From Candidatus Ruthturnera sp. (GTDB taxonomy: Bacteria > Pseudomonadota > Gammaproteobacteria > PS1 > Pseudothioglobaceae): a stretch of 7,299 nucleotides of DNA. The DNA lies in NCBI GenBank assembly GCA_018648985.1, contig JABGOT010000075.1:1386-8684 (forward strand), in the 5' to 3' direction. The notes beneath the pieces were generated by a model. That model saw nothing but the letters and a program-made list of their open reading frames with translations, was not told the origin of the DNA and searched no databases. Shown in pieces: positions 6,645-7,299 of the stretch (position 1 is its first letter; each line of letters opens with the position of its first letter). The position numbers were made by a program, and so were the translations under genes.

Positions 6645-6646
6645 TA
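6641..6646 (-). promoter_or_regulatory. Candidate -10 box for the toxin-antitoxin (and argJ) transcript
   Basis: A perfect TATAAT is read on the minus strand 26 bp upstream of the antitoxin ATG. No convincing -35 hexamer stands at 16-18 bp; TTGTTA occurs upstream but only 11 bp away. The promoter is therefore plausible but not well supported. Confidence 0.4.
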
Positions 6647-6689
6647 AATGCATGGCTTAACAATATAACAGATTATTGTAGTAACTTTT

Positions 6690-7299
6690 TTAGAGTCCTT
6701 TTGAAGATTTTTTATCTAGATACTGGAAAATACCCATTAGAATCGCACCAAACAGCACCATAATCAATGCAGGTACAGCAGCACGCTCAAACAAACCTTC
6801 AGCGCTCAGCTCATACACTTGGATTGCTAATGTGTCCCAACCAAAAGGTCTTAATAAATAAGTAGCTGGCAGTTCTTTCATTACATCTACTGCCACCAAC
6901 AAGCCGCCTGCTAAAATCCCCGGCGTCATCATTGGTAAGTACACCTGCCAAATAAGGCGAAAACGCGTCACCCCTAACAAACGTGCACTCTGGGTAAAAA
7001 CAGGCTTAATCTGCTGAGCGCTTGCTTCAATCGAGCTATAAGCAATCGCCATAAATCGAGATACATAAGCAAATAATAGTAAAAATATTGAGCCAAAAAT
7101 AATATGATTAATCGATTCACCACCAAAATAAATATTAATCACAGAGATCTGGTTGATGCCATACAACAAACCTACTGCCATTACTGAGCCTGGCAATGCG
7201 TAACCCAATGTTGCCATGCGGATTACACCTTTCAACCAAATACTGCCTTGTTTGCAACGCCCTGGTAAAGCTAAAACAGTAGCAATCGCAACGGTAATA
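6690..7299 (-). CDS. Iron(III)-type ABC transporter permease (FbpB/ThiP-like), C-terminal part
   Basis: Inner-membrane permease of an ABC importer, most like the iron(III) transporters FbpB/AfuB/FutB. The reading frame is open to the right edge; the upstream 21 codons continue the protein (ITVAIATVLALPGR...), so any start inside the window is artificial and the N-terminus is missing. About 202 residues are seen. Hydrophobic segments include LGYALPGSVMAVGLLYGI, a stretch around IIFGSIFLLLFAYVSRF, TPGILAGGLLVAVDV and ALIMVLFGAILMGIF. Between them lies the EAA-type loop that contacts the ATPase (SARLLGVTRFRLIWQVYLP), followed by MKELPATYLLRPFGWDTLA, very typical of FbpB proteins. Full-length members have two fused halves of about 500-550 residues in total; this is the second half. 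Substrate is assigned by resemblance only. No terminator is visible between this gene and the antitoxin gene. Confidence 0.9.
   Translation of the reverse strand, partial: ITVAIATVLALPGRCKQGSIWLKGVIRMATLGYALPGSVMAVGLLYGINQISVINIYFGGESINHIIFGSIFLLLFAYVSRFMAIAYSSIEASAQQIKPVFTQSARLLGVTRFRLIWQVYLPMMTPGILAGGLLVAVDVMKELPATYLLRPFGWDTLAIQVYELSAEGLFERAAVPALIMVLFGAILMGIFQYLDKKSSKGL

Noticed and set aside
6118..6689. Insertion sequence or other mobile element carrying the toxin-antitoxin pair
   Set aside because: No transposase, integrase, terminal inverted repeats or target duplication could be seen around the pair, so transfer is only suggested by composition and position.
7233..7235. TTG as the start codon of the ABC permease
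   Set aside because: The frame stays open upstream to the window edge and continues permease-like sequence, so the true start is outside the window.

Overview
The window looks like chromosomal DNA of an A+T-rich, CO2-fixing proteobacterium. A form II RuBisCO large subunit (CbbM) lies beside a divergent CbbR regulator. The gene set also includes groESL behind a textbook sigma-32 heat-shock promoter, purU, argJ and an iron(III)-type ABC permease. This combination fits a sulfur-oxidising gammaproteobacterium of the SUP05/Thioglobus type or a related thiotrophic symbiont. That placement is inferred from gene content and composition, because there is no rRNA or other phylogenetic marker in the window.

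Layout, left to right. (1) cbbM (minus strand, running off the left edge) and cbbR (plus strand) are divergent across a 91-bp A+T-rich control region. That region holds a good sigma-70 promoter for cbbM and two inverted repeats suited to a LysR-type regulator. (2) A hairpin with T-runs on both sides separates cbbR from the convergent groES-groEL operon. (3) groES-groEL is a two-gene operon on the minus strand. A 175-bp upstream gap contains CTTGAAA-N13-CCCCACAT, a near-consensus heat-shock promoter. (4) purU and argJ are minus-strand genes overlapping by 4 bp (ATGA). (5) A type II toxin-antitoxin pair, a PF09720-like antitoxin followed by a RelE/ParE toxin, sits only 6 bp upstream of argJ on the same strand. 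(6) At the right edge is the C-terminal part of an FbpB/ThiP-like ABC permease on the minus strand, with its N-terminus outside the window.

How it works together. CbbR probably controls cbbM from the shared intergenic region, and GroEL/GroES is the known folding machine for form II RuBisCO. ArgJ recycles the acetyl group in arginine synthesis. PurU hydrolyses 10-formyl-THF to formate and THF. The overlap and missing spacers suggest that antitoxin, toxin, argJ and purU can be carried on one transcript.

Most of the window is ordinary conserved metabolism. I found no convincing evidence of a new system. The least ordinary feature is the toxin-antitoxin cassette wedged directly in front of argJ, which itself lacks a visible Shine-Dalgarno sequence. 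No tRNA, rRNA, CRISPR array, insertion sequence or gene-free stretch over 300 bp was seen.
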